Part shown: positions 16,613 to 24,734 of the stretch, one piece after another
Numbering within the stretch: position 1 is the first letter of the stretch
Layout: each line of letters opens with the position of its first letter
Source of the DNA: Planctomycetaceae bacterium
GTDB taxonomy: Bacteria; Planctomycetota; Planctomycetia; Pirellulales; Pirellulaceae
Reading direction: 5' to 3'
NCBI GenBank assembly: GCA_024638965.1
Contig: JAHEJI010000023.1
Location: 4,800-42,030 of the forward strand
Length of the DNA: 37,231 nt
Program-made: the position numbers and the translations under genes
Notes under the pieces: model-generated
Seen by the model: the letters and a program-made list of their open reading frames with translations, nothing else
Told to the model about the DNA's origin: nothing
Database searches by the model: none

Positions 16613-19096
16613 TCAAGGCTTTATCCGGGTGCACAGCTGTTGAAACGCCGCTTCGATCGACTCGATTGCGCTGGAAATTTGGTGAGCGTCGTTTGATTCC
16701 TCAAACTCGAGGAGTTCAGACTTTGCCGCGGCGGATTTGGCGCCGATTGCTCCAAAACTGGATTTCAAAGAATGGCCGCAACGACGAGCCGCAGTCCAGT
16801 CGCGGTTGTTTACCGCGTTTCTGGCGGAGGCGATCAAGTGGGGAGTCTCTTCAAGGCAAGTCGATCGCAGTAATCTGACCAGTTCAAGGTCTCCACCCGT
16901 GCATTCGAGCGCCGCGGACTCATCCAGAATCGGTAATTCATTGTTGCCTTGAATCGCACTGTTGGAAAAAGTGCTCTTGGAGACGTGCTCAACTGCTGCA
17001 TAAAGATCGTCGGCTTTAAACGGCTTAACCAAATGGCTATCCATGCCGGCTTCCATAAATCGCTCTTTGTCGCCTCGCATGGCATGAGCTGTCATCGCGA
17101 TTACCCACTGGTGTGAGCCCGTTTGAGACTCACGCTCGCGGAGTTTTCGAACCGCAGTCAGCCCATCCATCTCCGGCATTTGAACGTCCATGAGAACCAC
17201 ATCGTACGAGTTTTTTTCGATCGCGTCCAAAGCCTGTTGTCCGTTTTCGACGAGGTCAACATGGTGTCCGCGTTTTTCGAGCAATCCGATCGCGACCTTT
17301 TGATTAACCAGACCATCTTCAGCCAACAACACTCGGAGACCCGCGGCGATTTTCATGATCTGCGAATCACTTAAGTCAACTCGTTGGGCGCGGGTCGGTT
17401 TGAGCAAGGCTGTAAAGCCAAATACGCTGCCCTTGCCGATTTCCGATTTGGCGTCGGCAGTGCCTCCCATCATCTCGGCAAGTGTCTTGCAGATGGAAAG
17501 ACCCAGGCCAGTGCCGCCGAAGCGTCGAGTTGTACTGGTGTCTTCCTGTTCGAACGGTTCAAAAATGTGGTTGATTTTTTCAGGAGCGACGCCGACACCG
17601 GTATCTTCGACTTCGAACCGAACCAGGTGCCGTGCATCAGGATTCTTGGTCACGCCCGATTCGGCACGCATGACTCGCACATGAATTTGGCCTTCTTCGG
17701 TGAATTTGATCGCATTACTCAGCAAGTTGAGCATGATTTGCCTGATCCGCAACGAATCACCGAGATAGAATTTGGCAACGTCGTCATCACATTGCTCAAT
17801 AATTGTGAGTCCTTTGGGTTGAGCCTGAATTTTCATTAGCGCAACAACTTCATCCAGCAACCCACCGATTGAAAACTCATTTTCGTCCAATTCAAGTTTG
17901 CCCGCTTCAATTTTTGAAAAATCGAGAATATCGTTAATGAGACCTAACAGGCTTTCCGCGCTGCTGGCCGCAAAATCCAGGTACTCGTGTTGTTGCGGTT
18001 TTAGATCGGTTCCACGTAACAATTCACACATCCCTAACACGCCCGTCATCGGCGTCCGAATTTCGTGGCTGATATTTGCGACGAAGGAACTCTTGGCTCT
18101 GTTGGCAGCTTCGGCTTCTTGCCTGGCTTGCTCGAGTTGCAGGTTAACTTCATCGGCGCGTTTTTTGGCTTCTTCCAGTTGATCAATTAGCGCGTCCTGC
18201 TTTCGATACCACACCAGGGCGATGCTGCTTCCGACGATCACCGCGATCAAAATCGAAATGATGACCAACCAAAACTGGCGGTATTCATAAAAACGTTTCT
18301 CAAAGCCAGTCGTGATCCACTCGGCGTAAAAAGCACCATGTTGATCGGGTGTGATTCGCTCTAGCGTTTTGGTGATAATTGTCTCGAAGATCGGCCAATC
18401 GGCGCGAACACCAAATCCATTGGCATAGATGCAATCGGAAACGCCGGCGATTCGCAGGTTAGTGAATCTTTCCTTTTCCGCAAGGTAGGCGACAACTGAC
18501 TCGCCACCAAAAAAGGCATCGACTTTGCCGGTGGATAACATCTGAATTCCGTGTGTCGGATCGTCGGCCTCCACAACTTTGATTTCCGGATAGAAATCGC
18601 GCAAAAAGAATTCACCGATATAGTCATTGGGGACCGCGACCTCCAAATCGGCAAGATTTTTCAGAGATAGATCCCTGGGATCGTTTTTTCTGACGAAGAT
18701 GACTGCGGGATAGGTAATGTAAGGTTTACTTACTTTCACGAAATCGCGATCTTTTGAACCGACGATTAACGAAACAGCATCGATTTTTTTTGTTTTCAGG
18801 TTCTCAAGGTTTTCTTCCCAGGTTTTTGTCCGAACAATTTCAAACTCAATTCCTAGTTCGTCGGAGAAATAATCGAGATAGTTGGCAACGACGCCTTGAA
18901 ACTTGCCTTCGTCGTTCCAATATTCAAAGGGTGGGTAGTCGGGCGTCGGAGATACACGAATTTTTGGATGTTCAGCCAGCCACTCTTGTTCCTCGAGCGT
19001 CAACCAACTCAAATCGCGCGGAGTTTGGGCGTCTACGGTTGAACAAAGCCAACAGCATGCAATTAACGTCGGTATTGCGAACCACCACTTGGGCAT
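16613..19096 (-). CDS. BvgS-like hybrid sensor histidine kinase (SBP_bac_3-TM-HisKA-HATPase-REC-Hpt)
   Basis: An 827-residue membrane phosphorelay kinase. The ATG at 19096 is preceded by GAAAGGAATGC and opens a signal peptide (residues 1-24). Residues about 44-268 are a type-3 solute-binding periplasmic domain ([27 protein letters not shown]). A transmembrane helix follows at about 275-297, a short coiled linker, then HisKA with phosphoacceptor H344 ([10 protein letters not shown]). The ATPase domain has N461 in [23 protein letters not shown] and GTGLGLSI. The receiver has D637 ([12 protein letters not shown]) and the C-terminal Hpt domain H775 ([13 protein letters not shown]). All phosphotransfer residues are present. 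The architecture resembles BvgS/EvgS but with one sensor domain and no PAS. It probably senses an amino acid or similar ligand; no cognate regulator is adjacent. Confidence 0.95.
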   Translation of the reverse strand: MPKWWFAIPTLIACCWLCSTVDAQTPRDLSWLTLEEQEWLAEHPKIRVSPTPDYPPFEYWNDEGKFQGVVANYLDYFSDELGIEFEIVRTKTWEENLENLKTKKIDAVSLIVGSKDRDFVKVSKPYITYPAVIFVRKNDPRDLSLKNLADLEVAVPNDYIGEFFLRDFYPEIKVVEADDPTHGIQMLSTGKVDAFFGGESVVAYLAEKERFTNLRIAGVSDCIYANGFGVRADWPIFETIITKTLERITPDQHGAFYAEWITTGFEKRFYEYRQFWLVIISILIAVIVGSSIALVWYRKQDALIDQLEEAKKRADEVNLQLEQARQEAEAANRAKSSFVANISHEIRTPMTGVLGMCELLRGTDLKPQQHEYLDFAASSAESLLGLINDILDFSKIEAGKLELDENEFSIGGLLDEVVALMKIQAQPKGLTIIEQCDDDVAKFYLGDSLRIRQIMLNLLSNAIKFTEEGQIHVRVMRAESGVTKNPDARHLVRFEVEDTGVGVAPEKINHIFEPFEQEDTSTTRRFGGTGLGLSICKTLAEMMGGTADAKSEIGKGSVFGFTALLKPTRAQRVDLSDSQIMKIAAGLRVLLAEDGLVNQKVAIGLLEKRGHHVDLVENGQQALDAIEKNSYDVVLMDVQMPEMDGLTAVRKLRERESQTGSHQWVIAMTAHAMRGDKERFMEAGMDSHLVKPFKADDLYAAVEHVSKSTFSNSAIQGNNELPILDESAALECTGGDLELVRLLRSTCLEETPHLIASARNAVNNRDWTAARRCGHSLKSSFGAIGAKSAAAKSELLEFEESNDAHQISSAIESIEAAFQQLCTRIKP

Positions 19097-19481
19097 ATAA
19101 GCATTCCTTTCGTCCAATTCTACGCTGTTGATCGTCCAATTACAAAAGCGTGCTTGCCCGCAAATTTTGCCCAACTATTCGGCATTCCTCACAGTTTGTA
19201 GGGTGTCGTCGAGCATACGGTGATGCTCGTGTGTCTTTACTCGCTTTGGGTCCTTTCGGCCAAAGTACACTTTGTTATTTCAGACCATCAAGTTTGCGAC
19301 GACCCACCAAGTAGTTGTGCGAGTTCGACACACCCTACGTGAGAAATGCGGGCTAGGTGTTTTTCGTTATCTCTCCTCGGAGCAAGGTCAAGGCTCCGCT
19401 CAGGGACACTTTTCAATTCCTTTTGGTGCAAGCATCGAATATGATACTTGAGAATTCTTCAGGGTTTAGGATGGGGAAAGT
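19097..19481. other. 385-base divergent intergenic region with a MITE-like repeat
   Basis: It separates the histidine kinase (minus) from the serine hydrolase (plus) and should carry both promoters. It holds a 141-base element with inverted ends (19198-19338, listed separately). No gene is visible. Confidence 0.6.
19198..19338. repeat. MITE-like element with GTAGGGTGT terminal inverted repeats
   Basis: Starts GTAGGGTGTCGTCGAGC and ends GTTCGACACACCCTAC. The outer nine bases are perfect inverted repeats and the similarity continues imperfectly inward. At 141 bases it has no coding capacity. The GTAGGGTGTGTC end is a sequence type seen in dispersed repeats. Only one copy is in the window, so its mobility is not shown. 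Confidence 0.5.
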
Positions 19482-21023
19482 ATGAGATATTCCGCAAATT
19501 GTTTGATCTGGTTAACGACATTTTTGGCTGTCTCCGGCATCTCACCGCATTGTTTTGCGCAAGCGGCTGACAAATCCAAACCAATTCTTGAATTTCGCCT
19601 GGCCGAATCAGAATCAGCCGAGGGCCTGGTTGAAGCGCAAATCGCGAATGGCGGTGAGACCATTTATCTTCATTCTGAGGGGATTGTTCCGCTCGAGCAG
19701 ATTGCCGAAGTGGTTCGCAGCAAGGATCCAAATAGTGGCTCCGACCAAATCGCAATACGCTTTACCAAACAGGGCGGTGAACTCCTGAACAAAGCCACTG
19801 AATCGAATGTAGGAAAACGGATTGCCATCGTGTTCAAGGGTCAAGTCATCCTGGCACCCATAATTCGGGAAAAGTTTTCGCAGAACGTTGTTATTAATGG
19901 TCTGTTTTCAGAAACTGAGTTGAATGAAGTCATTGCAGCGTTAAAGTCAAAACCGGAGCAGCCCAGCAAATCCGGTAAACTTTTTTCAAAAGAGGGTCTG
20001 CAAGATTTTGCCAGACTGCTCGTTAAGCTGGAAGTTGAAAAGAAGCTCAACGGGACTATTTTGATTGCTCACAAGGGTGAAATCGTATTTGAGAACATCA
20101 TGGGTTACGCGAATATCGAAGAGGGCACGCCTCTGCGCCGCAATTCGTCTTTCCGATTGGCTTCCGTCAGTAAACAGTTCACTGCCATGGGAATCATGAT
20201 TCTGAAAGAACAGGGCAAATTAAATTACGACGATGATATCCGCAAATTCCTTCCCGAGTTGCCTTATGAAGGCATTACGATTCGCCATTTGCTGAACCAT
20301 ACCGGTGGCTTACCGGACTACATGCGCTTGTTCAACTTGCATTGGGATACGGACAATCCGATCATCAAACGCAAGATCGCTTTTAACCGTGATGCCGTCG
20401 AGTTGTTTGCAAAACACAAGCCAGAAGTGCTCTTCAAACCTGGGGAAAAATGGAAATACAGCAATACGGGTTACGTTTTGTTAGGCAGCATCATTGAAAA
20501 GGCTTCCCAACAGCCGATTCAGGAGTTCTTCCAGGAGCAGATTTTCGAGCCGTTGGAAATGAATGACTCGCGCGCCTTTAGCCCAAACGACGACTTTGTC
20601 TTGGACAGTCGCGTTTATGGGTTCTTTTATCGGTTTGATGGCAAGGGTCACGGGGCGAACGACTGGCATTTTCTCAACGGGATGGTCGGAGATGGTGGAA
20701 TCTATTCGTCGGCTCGAGACATGTTGAAGTGGGAGCAATCGCTTTATGGCGAGCGACTGGTCAAAAAATCGACGCTGGAAGAAGCATTTACTTCTGGCAA
20801 GCTGAACGACGGCAGCGAAACGGGCTACGGTTTTGGCTGGCAGATCGGCAAGACGCCGTCAGGAGATCGGCAGCTGAGCCATGCAGGCCGCTGGGTTGGC
20901 TTCGGCGCCTTCATCTCGCGCGAACCTGAGAACAGAGTGACGGTAATTCTGCTGACGAACAATTCGATCAACAACATGAGCCCCGTATTCGACGGCCTGA
21001 AAAAATTGCGGAATACGGAATAG
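19482..21023 (+). CDS. exported serine hydrolase (class C beta-lactamase fold) with N-terminal SecDF-P1-head-like domain
   Basis: A 513-residue protein with a signal peptide ending near CFAQA (residue 28). Residues about 88-155 (QIAIRFTKQGGELLNKATES, NVGKRIAIVFKGQVILAPII, then INGLFSETELNEVIAAL) match the head subdomain of the SecD P1 periplasmic region, including the GK-x-AI-x-x-x-G-x-V-x-x-AP-I signature. Residues about 180-500 are the serine beta-lactamase/D-Ala-D-Ala carboxypeptidase family: S228-V-S-K231 with the nucleophile, Y326-S-N328 in KYSNTGY, and H467-A-G469 as the KTG-equivalent. Relatives include esterases, D-aminopeptidases and peptidases, so antibiotic hydrolysis should not be assumed. 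ATG with GGGGAAAGT upstream. It stands alone, with no secretion genes near. Confidence 0.9.
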   Translation: MRYSANCLIWLTTFLAVSGISPHCFAQAADKSKPILEFRLAESESAEGLVEAQIANGGETIYLHSEGIVPLEQIAEVVRSKDPNSGSDQIAIRFTKQGGELLNKATESNVGKRIAIVFKGQVILAPIIREKFSQNVVINGLFSETELNEVIAALKSKPEQPSKSGKLFSKEGLQDFARLLVKLEVEKKLNGTILIAHKGEIVFENIMGYANIEEGTPLRRNSSFRLASVSKQFTAMGIMILKEQGKLNYDDDIRKFLPELPYEGITIRHLLNHTGGLPDYMRLFNLHWDTDNPIIKRKIAFNRDAVELFAKHKPEVLFKPGEKWKYSNTGYVLLGSIIEKASQQPIQEFFQEQIFEPLEMNDSRAFSPNDDFVLDSRVYGFFYRFDGKGHGANDWHFLNGMVGDGGIYSSARDMLKWEQSLYGERLVKKSTLEEAFTSGKLNDGSETGYGFGWQIGKTPSGDRQLSHAGRWVGFGAFISREPENRVTVILLTNNSINNMSPVFDGLKKLRNTE

Positions 21024-21032
21024 GACATCGGA

Positions 21033-21077
21033 GTGTAGCCGCAATTGTCCCAACAATTGAGACAATTGTTGCTACAC
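21033..21077. repeat. long imperfect hairpin after the serine hydrolase gene
   Basis: GTGTAGC-CG-CAATTGTC pairs with GACAATTG-TT-GCTACAC around a nine-base loop. It begins ten bases after the stop codon. There is no U-tract, so it could be a repeat-type palindrome or an mRNA 3'-end stabiliser rather than a classical terminator. Confidence 0.6.
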
Positions 21078-21310
21078 TCAACGAAGGATCTACGTCAAGG
21101 AACGAGAAATTCTTTCCACCCCGGCGGACAAGCGCCTTCAGAATGACAGAGAATGAAAACTGATTTCAAGAATGCTCTAGTAACGGTCAATCCGTTATTG
21201 TTAAGCTTGACGTCGGCGTCGTGCTAACAGCCGATGGCACTTACTTAAGAATGTTCTACGTCAGCTCCAACGGAGCGATCCTATGTCAGCCCAGGCCAGC
21301 GGCGGTAGAC

Positions 21311-21335
21311 GCCCCCGCGTTTACGCGGTGGGAGC
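21311..21335. repeat. dispersed repeat GCCCCCGCGTTTACGCGG..GGGAGC, copy 1
   Basis: The core CCGCGT-TT-ACGCGG is a perfect six-base stem. An almost identical copy is at 22926-22951, on the same strand, with one extra T. The flanking sequences differ. Confidence 0.75.
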
Positions 21336-21366
21336 TTCACTATCAACCTAGATGTTTTTTTACGTG

Positions 21367-21873
21367 TTAGCTGTTCGAATTCGGCGACGCGGCGACCTGA
21401 TCGTCTTCGACGCGGAGTTGGTTGCGATCAAGAATGGGGCGAACTTCATCTACGAAATCGCGGATGTCCTTGAACTGGCGATACACACTGGCAAATCGAA
21501 TGTAGGCGACTTCGTCCAGATCCACCAGTTTTTCCATCACTAACTCGCCAACTTGATCGGTTCCAATCTCCGACTCATTGAGCATGTAAACTTCTTGCAC
21601 GATTTCGTGAATCGCTTCCTCCAGCCGGTCGGTCGCGATCGGGCGTTTCCAGCAGGCGCGTTCCAGGCCCTGACGAATCTTTTCCGGTCGGAAGACTTCA
21701 CGAGCCCCATCCTTTTTGATCACCCGCAAATCAAGCTCGGCAACTCGTTCGTAGGTTGTGAACCGTTTTTCGCAACTTACGCACATTCGTCGCCGCCGAA
21801 TCACGAAGCCGTTTTCGCCCGAACGAGAATCGATGACTTTATCATTATCGTTCCGGCAGTAAGGACATTTCAT
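21367..21873 (-). CDS. nrdR: transcriptional repressor NrdR
   Basis: A 168-residue protein starting MKCPYC at the ATG at 21873, with GGAAAA ten bases upstream. The zinc ribbon has C3-x2-C6 and C31-x2-C34 (RRRRMCVSCEKRFTTYER), and an ATP-cone domain follows (VIKKDGAREVFRPEKIRQGL through IRFASVYRQFKDI). This is the complete NrdR layout with a C-terminal extension of about 15 acidic residues. NrdR binds NrdR boxes upstream of ribonucleotide reductase genes and represses them when bound to dATP/ATP. No nrd gene is in the window, so its targets are elsewhere. Confidence 0.97.
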   Translation of the reverse strand: MKCPYCRNDNDKVIDSRSGENGFVIRRRRMCVSCEKRFTTYERVAELDLRVIKKDGAREVFRPEKIRQGLERACWKRPIATDRLEEAIHEIVQEVYMLNESEIGTDQVGELVMEKLVDLDEVAYIRFASVYRQFKDIRDFVDEVRPILDRNQLRVEDDQVAASPNSNS

Positions 21874-22215
21874 AATGCATTTTCCGGAAAATTGCTTAAT
21901 TTCCGTTGAAGAACAACCTTGGTTCCAAAATCGCTTTCCTTGCATCCATCAATATAACCGAAATTAGGCGAGACCCAAATTAGACTTGCGGATTCGCTAC
22001 AATATTCGATCGTTGACGTCGAATGGTAACTGGTCCCAAAATCTAATGTGGCTTTTCCAAGCCTGCCCAACTGTTAGACTTGTTCACTGAAGATCAGACT
22101 AATGGAGCTTCCGAACTGAATTTGCGAAGTTTGTAGTACCGGCTTTAGCCGGAAATTCCGCCTGAAGGCGGTACGACAAACCATATCCATTGATCCCGTA
22201 ATCGAGTAACAAAAG
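21874..22215. other. 342-base divergent intergenic region
   Basis: It separates nrdR (minus) and the PH-domain gene (plus). It holds the double-hairpin repeat at 22133-22177. No gene is seen. Confidence 0.55.
22133..22177. repeat. REP-like double hairpin (CCGGCTTTAGCCGG / CCGCCTGAAGGCGG)
   Basis: Two perfect short stem-loops, CCGGC-TTTA-GCCGG (22139-22152) and CCGCC-TGAA-GGCGG (22158-22171), lie inside outer arms GTAGTAC and GTACGAC that are themselves nearly inverted. The layout is that of a repetitive extragenic palindrome. It lies 39 bases upstream of the PH-domain gene. Confidence 0.75.
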
Positions 22216-22773
22216 ATGTCCCAGAACCAGACTCCGCCCGCCGATCGACTTCAAAACAGGAAAGACATGGACGATGTCGCCGACGCCCAGGATTTATGGG
22301 AAGGCGGATTTTCCGGAAAGAGCATGTTTGGATCCTGGGTTGTAGCAGGGGTTGTCACGATTTTGATTATCGTCGTTCTGATGATGGTCGAACCTTTGAG
22401 ATCCAATTCCAACGTCTGGTACGCTGCATTTGGAATCATTCTGCTAATCTGGGTATGGCTGATTGGAGTCATGCTTTTTCGAAAATGGGGAATGCACTAC
22501 GAATTGACGACGCAGCAATTGAAGCACCGCCAAGGTATTCTTTTTCGGAAGATGGATCGCATCGAACTAATTGATATTGACGATGTGAACTATAGCCAAG
22601 GTCCGATTCAAACGTTGTTGGGAGTGGGAAACATCAACATCAAGTCGACGGACACCAGCCATCCAGAGCTGGTCATGTACGGCATTGCCAACATCAAAGA
22701 AATCACCGACCTGATTGACAATGCCCGCCGCAACGAACGCCGCAAACGCGGTCTGCACATCGAGGCGATTTAG
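22216..22773 (+). CDS. membrane PH-domain protein (bPH_2/YdbS-like)
   Basis: A 185-residue protein with two transmembrane helices (about 37-58 and 67-88) followed by a bacterial pleckstrin-homology domain of the YdbS/YdbT type: WGMHYELTTQQLKHRQGILF, RKMDRIELIDIDDVNYSQGP and LLGVGNINIKSTD fit the family's three blocks. The function of these proteins is poorly known; some affect resistance to membrane-active compounds. A single domain copy is present. The N-terminal 35 residues are hydrophilic. The ATG at 22216 has a weak ribosome-binding site. Confidence 0.85.
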   Translation: MSQNQTPPADRLQNRKDMDDVADAQDLWEGGFSGKSMFGSWVVAGVVTILIIVVLMMVEPLRSNSNVWYAAFGIILLIWVWLIGVMLFRKWGMHYELTTQQLKHRQGILFRKMDRIELIDIDDVNYSQGPIQTLLGVGNINIKSTDTSHPELVMYGIANIKEITDLIDNARRNERRKRGLHIEAI

Positions 22774-23093
22774 AGGAATGTCGAGGGATTGAGTGTCGGA
22801 AGAAGGATTTGATTCTGCTGCGCAAGAACTGCTTCGTTTGCTCTTTGCCGGCCCACGACTTGTGCGAAATGGTGAAAAATGCGGGTTAGAGTTTTCCGCC
22901 GCGGGGTCCCAGTCTCCAATCAGTAGCCCCCGCGTTTACGCGGTTGGGAGCCTCACCAAACAAGCTGGCTCACGCGCGATTTGCTCGTATGTTTTGAAAT
23001 TGACAAGAGTCGTTTTTGGTTGCAGCCATCCGTTGCCGCCGGGTCGGATCGAGCCGAGCGAAGGAGGTTCAGTTACCAAAGGAGATTCAGCTA
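22774..23093. other. 320-base convergent gap with repeat copy 2
   Basis: A plus-strand frame runs across this gap but has no start signal or recognisable sequence and overlaps the next gene, so I regard it as non-coding. The repeat at 22926-22951 is the only structured element seen. Confidence 0.5.
22926..22951. repeat. dispersed repeat GCCCCCGCGTTTACGCGG..GGGAGC, copy 2
   Basis: Matches 21311-21335 over 25 bases with one inserted T. Contains the same CCGCGT-TT-ACGCGG stem. Confidence 0.75.
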
Positions 23094-23468
23094 TTAAACG
23101 GATAGCTCAGATTTTCGTTGATCGAAAATTTTGCAACAACTGGCGCATTTATGCTCGAATAGATGCTTGTCGATTTTGACAATCAGCTTCTCATCCCCGA
23201 TCGCCTTCAGGATGTAATCATCCATGGAATTTTGGACTTCACGACACGATATGGCAAATTCCATTAGATCCGGTTTTTGCGAGTTTACGTCCACAAATGT
23301 TCGGATACCGAAAGCGGCCAGAATTGCGAAAACACCGACGCCGCCTGCGCTTGAAAGAAACTGTCTTCTTTCTGAAACCGTTTGCTTGGCCACATTCTGA
23401 GAAATAATGCCATTAGGACAAGACTGCCAGTCGTCATCCGGTTGATGGACAAGATCAGGTTTGTTCAT
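23094..23468 (-). CDS. small single-pass membrane protein with C-terminal Cys cluster
   Basis: A 124-residue protein starting at the ATG at 23468 (MNKPDLVHQ); no good ribosome-binding site is visible. A segment RRQFLSSAGGVGVFAILAAFG (about 34-54) is a transmembrane helix preceded by paired arginines, reminiscent of a Tat-type signal or anchor. The C-terminal half has SCREVQNSMDDYILKAIGD and then HLFEHKCASCCKIF. This weakly recalls the zinc-finger of anti-sigma factors (C...HLxxCxxC), but the His-Cys spacing is not canonical and the domain would be on the outer side of the helix. No sigma-factor gene is adjacent. Function unknown. Confidence 0.5.
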   Translation of the reverse strand: MNKPDLVHQPDDDWQSCPNGIISQNVAKQTVSERRQFLSSAGGVGVFAILAAFGIRTFVDVNSQKPDLMEFAISCREVQNSMDDYILKAIGDEKLIVKIDKHLFEHKCASCCKIFDQRKSELSV

Positions 23469-23606
23469 AGTGCAAGTTTGGGGAAGTGATATTGGCTCGA
23501 AGAGGTGAACCCAGATTGGCACCAATATGCATAGACCTTCGAACTCCGTCGGTGTCTCCTTTTACAGTCGACGGTTTTTTCACAACTTGTGTGGATTTAA
23601 GCTCAA

Positions 23607-23635
23607 AACGAATCGTATTTGAAAAACGATTCGTT
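23607..23635 (-). terminator. hairpin downstream of the Crp/Fnr gene, likely terminator
   Basis: Perfect ten-base inverted repeat AACGAATCGT (23607-23616) / ACGATTCGTT (23626-23635) with a nine-base loop. In the minus direction it follows the Crp-type gene by about 30 bases and is followed by TTTTGAG. An operator function is the alternative. Confidence 0.6.
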
Positions 23636-23666
23636 GGCTAGATCACATTGAACCTATTCAGATGAC

Positions 23667-24431
23667 TTAGTTGCCTTGAACCGCAACCATCCTATTGAGC
23701 AATTGTGGTTGCGGAGGCTGAACCGATCGCTGGATGTTCGGCGGTCGTTCATTTACTTCCCCAGCAAGATTGACCAAGTCGAGAATCGAAATTCTGCGTC
23801 TGGCGATCTTGATTAATCCTTCCGACTGCAGTTGCCCGAGGACAACTGTCACCGTTTCCCGAGTGCTCCCAATGATCCCGGCCATTTCCTGGTGAGAGAG
23901 GCGGATATTCAAATCCATACCAAGGTCAGTCGGGCGACCATATTTTTCGACCAGTTCCAACAACAAGTGAATGACCCGTTCGCGGTTTGATCGGAACAGC
24001 AGATTTCGCAATCGCCGTTCGATTCGCTGGCGTCGCAAACCGATAACTTTGGTAAAACGAAATGCGATGTCGGGATATTTCCTGACAACTGCCTGCATCG
24101 CCGCTTTTGGGATCCACACCAACGTGGTGTTCTCCGCGGCTTCGGCGTACTCTTCGCGCTCCACCGTATCAAAAATCGAAAGCTCACCAAAGATTTCATT
24201 TTGATCGATAAAATTCAAAATCGATTGTTTGCCTTCCGGCGTGATGTGGCAAATTTTGACTCTGCCCTCGGCAACCAACAGGACTCCGTCGGTTTGATGA
24301 TTGGGCAAGTAGACAGGCTCACCACGTTTTAGTTTTCGCATCCGTGAGTGACCTTCGACCCATTGAAGATCTTCGCTACTCATTTGCGAGAAAATATTGC
24401 AGTTCTTAATAAACCAAAATGAATCTGGCAT
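23667..24431 (-). CDS. Crp/Fnr-family transcriptional regulator
   Basis: A 254-residue protein. The ATG at 24431 has AAAGAGG seven bases upstream; upstream codons in the same frame lack a start signal. Residues about 11-125 form the cyclic-nucleotide-binding beta-barrel (VEGHSRMRKLKRGEPVYLPN, FGELSIFD at 81-88). The phosphate-cassette Arg of true CRP (R-S/T after GEL) is replaced in EREEYAEAAE, so cAMP binding is doubtful. There is no N-terminal Cys set for an Fe-S cluster, so it is not FNR-like in sensing. The C-terminal domain (about 147-215) has a winged HTH with LSHQEMAGIIGSTRETVTVVL. A Pro/Gln-rich tail follows. It lies downstream of and on the same strand as the secretin-N-like gene, 303 bases apart. 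Confidence 0.92.
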   Translation of the reverse strand: MPDSFWFIKNCNIFSQMSSEDLQWVEGHSRMRKLKRGEPVYLPNHQTDGVLLVAEGRVKICHITPEGKQSILNFIDQNEIFGELSIFDTVEREEYAEAAENTTLVWIPKAAMQAVVRKYPDIAFRFTKVIGLRRQRIERRLRNLLFRSNRERVIHLLLELVEKYGRPTDLGMDLNIRLSHQEMAGIIGSTRETVTVVLGQLQSEGLIKIARRRISILDLVNLAGEVNERPPNIQRSVQPPQPQLLNRMVAVQGN

Positions 24432-24734
24432 GATCGGCCTCTTTCTCAAATGTTCCCAAATATGATGGCAAATCGAAACAGGTTGATATAACCCATTGAC
24501 CCTAATAATACTTGTCTCAAACACTCGAACAAGCATTGGAATGTACTGAATGAACGGCCAATAAGTTTCGCCCAAGAAGGCTGGACAGTGCACCGTAAGT
24601 TTCCTTACAGCCAAATCCGCTATTTTGAGAAAATAATTTTTTTGCGAACCAATTGGAGGGACACTGCGTACAACGAAACCTGACCCAAATTTATCGCTTC
24701 GCCAAGCTGAATATTTTTCTAATTCTTCTTATTC
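24432..24734. other. 303-base gap upstream of the Crp-type gene
   Basis: AT-rich near 24620-24650 (GAGAAAATAATTTTTTTG). It should contain the promoter of the Crp-type gene on the minus strand. No gene is seen. Confidence 0.5.

Larger units (their letters stand above)
21024..21366. other. 343-base gap with hairpin and dispersed repeats
   Basis: It lies between the convergent ends of the serine hydrolase and nrdR. It contains a long imperfect hairpin (21033-21077) and a CCGCGTTTACGCGG-centred repeat (21311-21335). The segment 21122-21165 resembles 29422-29465 (CTTCAGAATGACAGAGAATG against CTTTAGAATGACTGAGACTG). No gene is visible. Confidence 0.6.

Noticed and set aside
22793..23179. 128-codon plus-strand frame after the PH-domain gene
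   Set aside because: It runs through a dispersed repeat, overlaps the minus-strand membrane-protein gene, and has no start signal.
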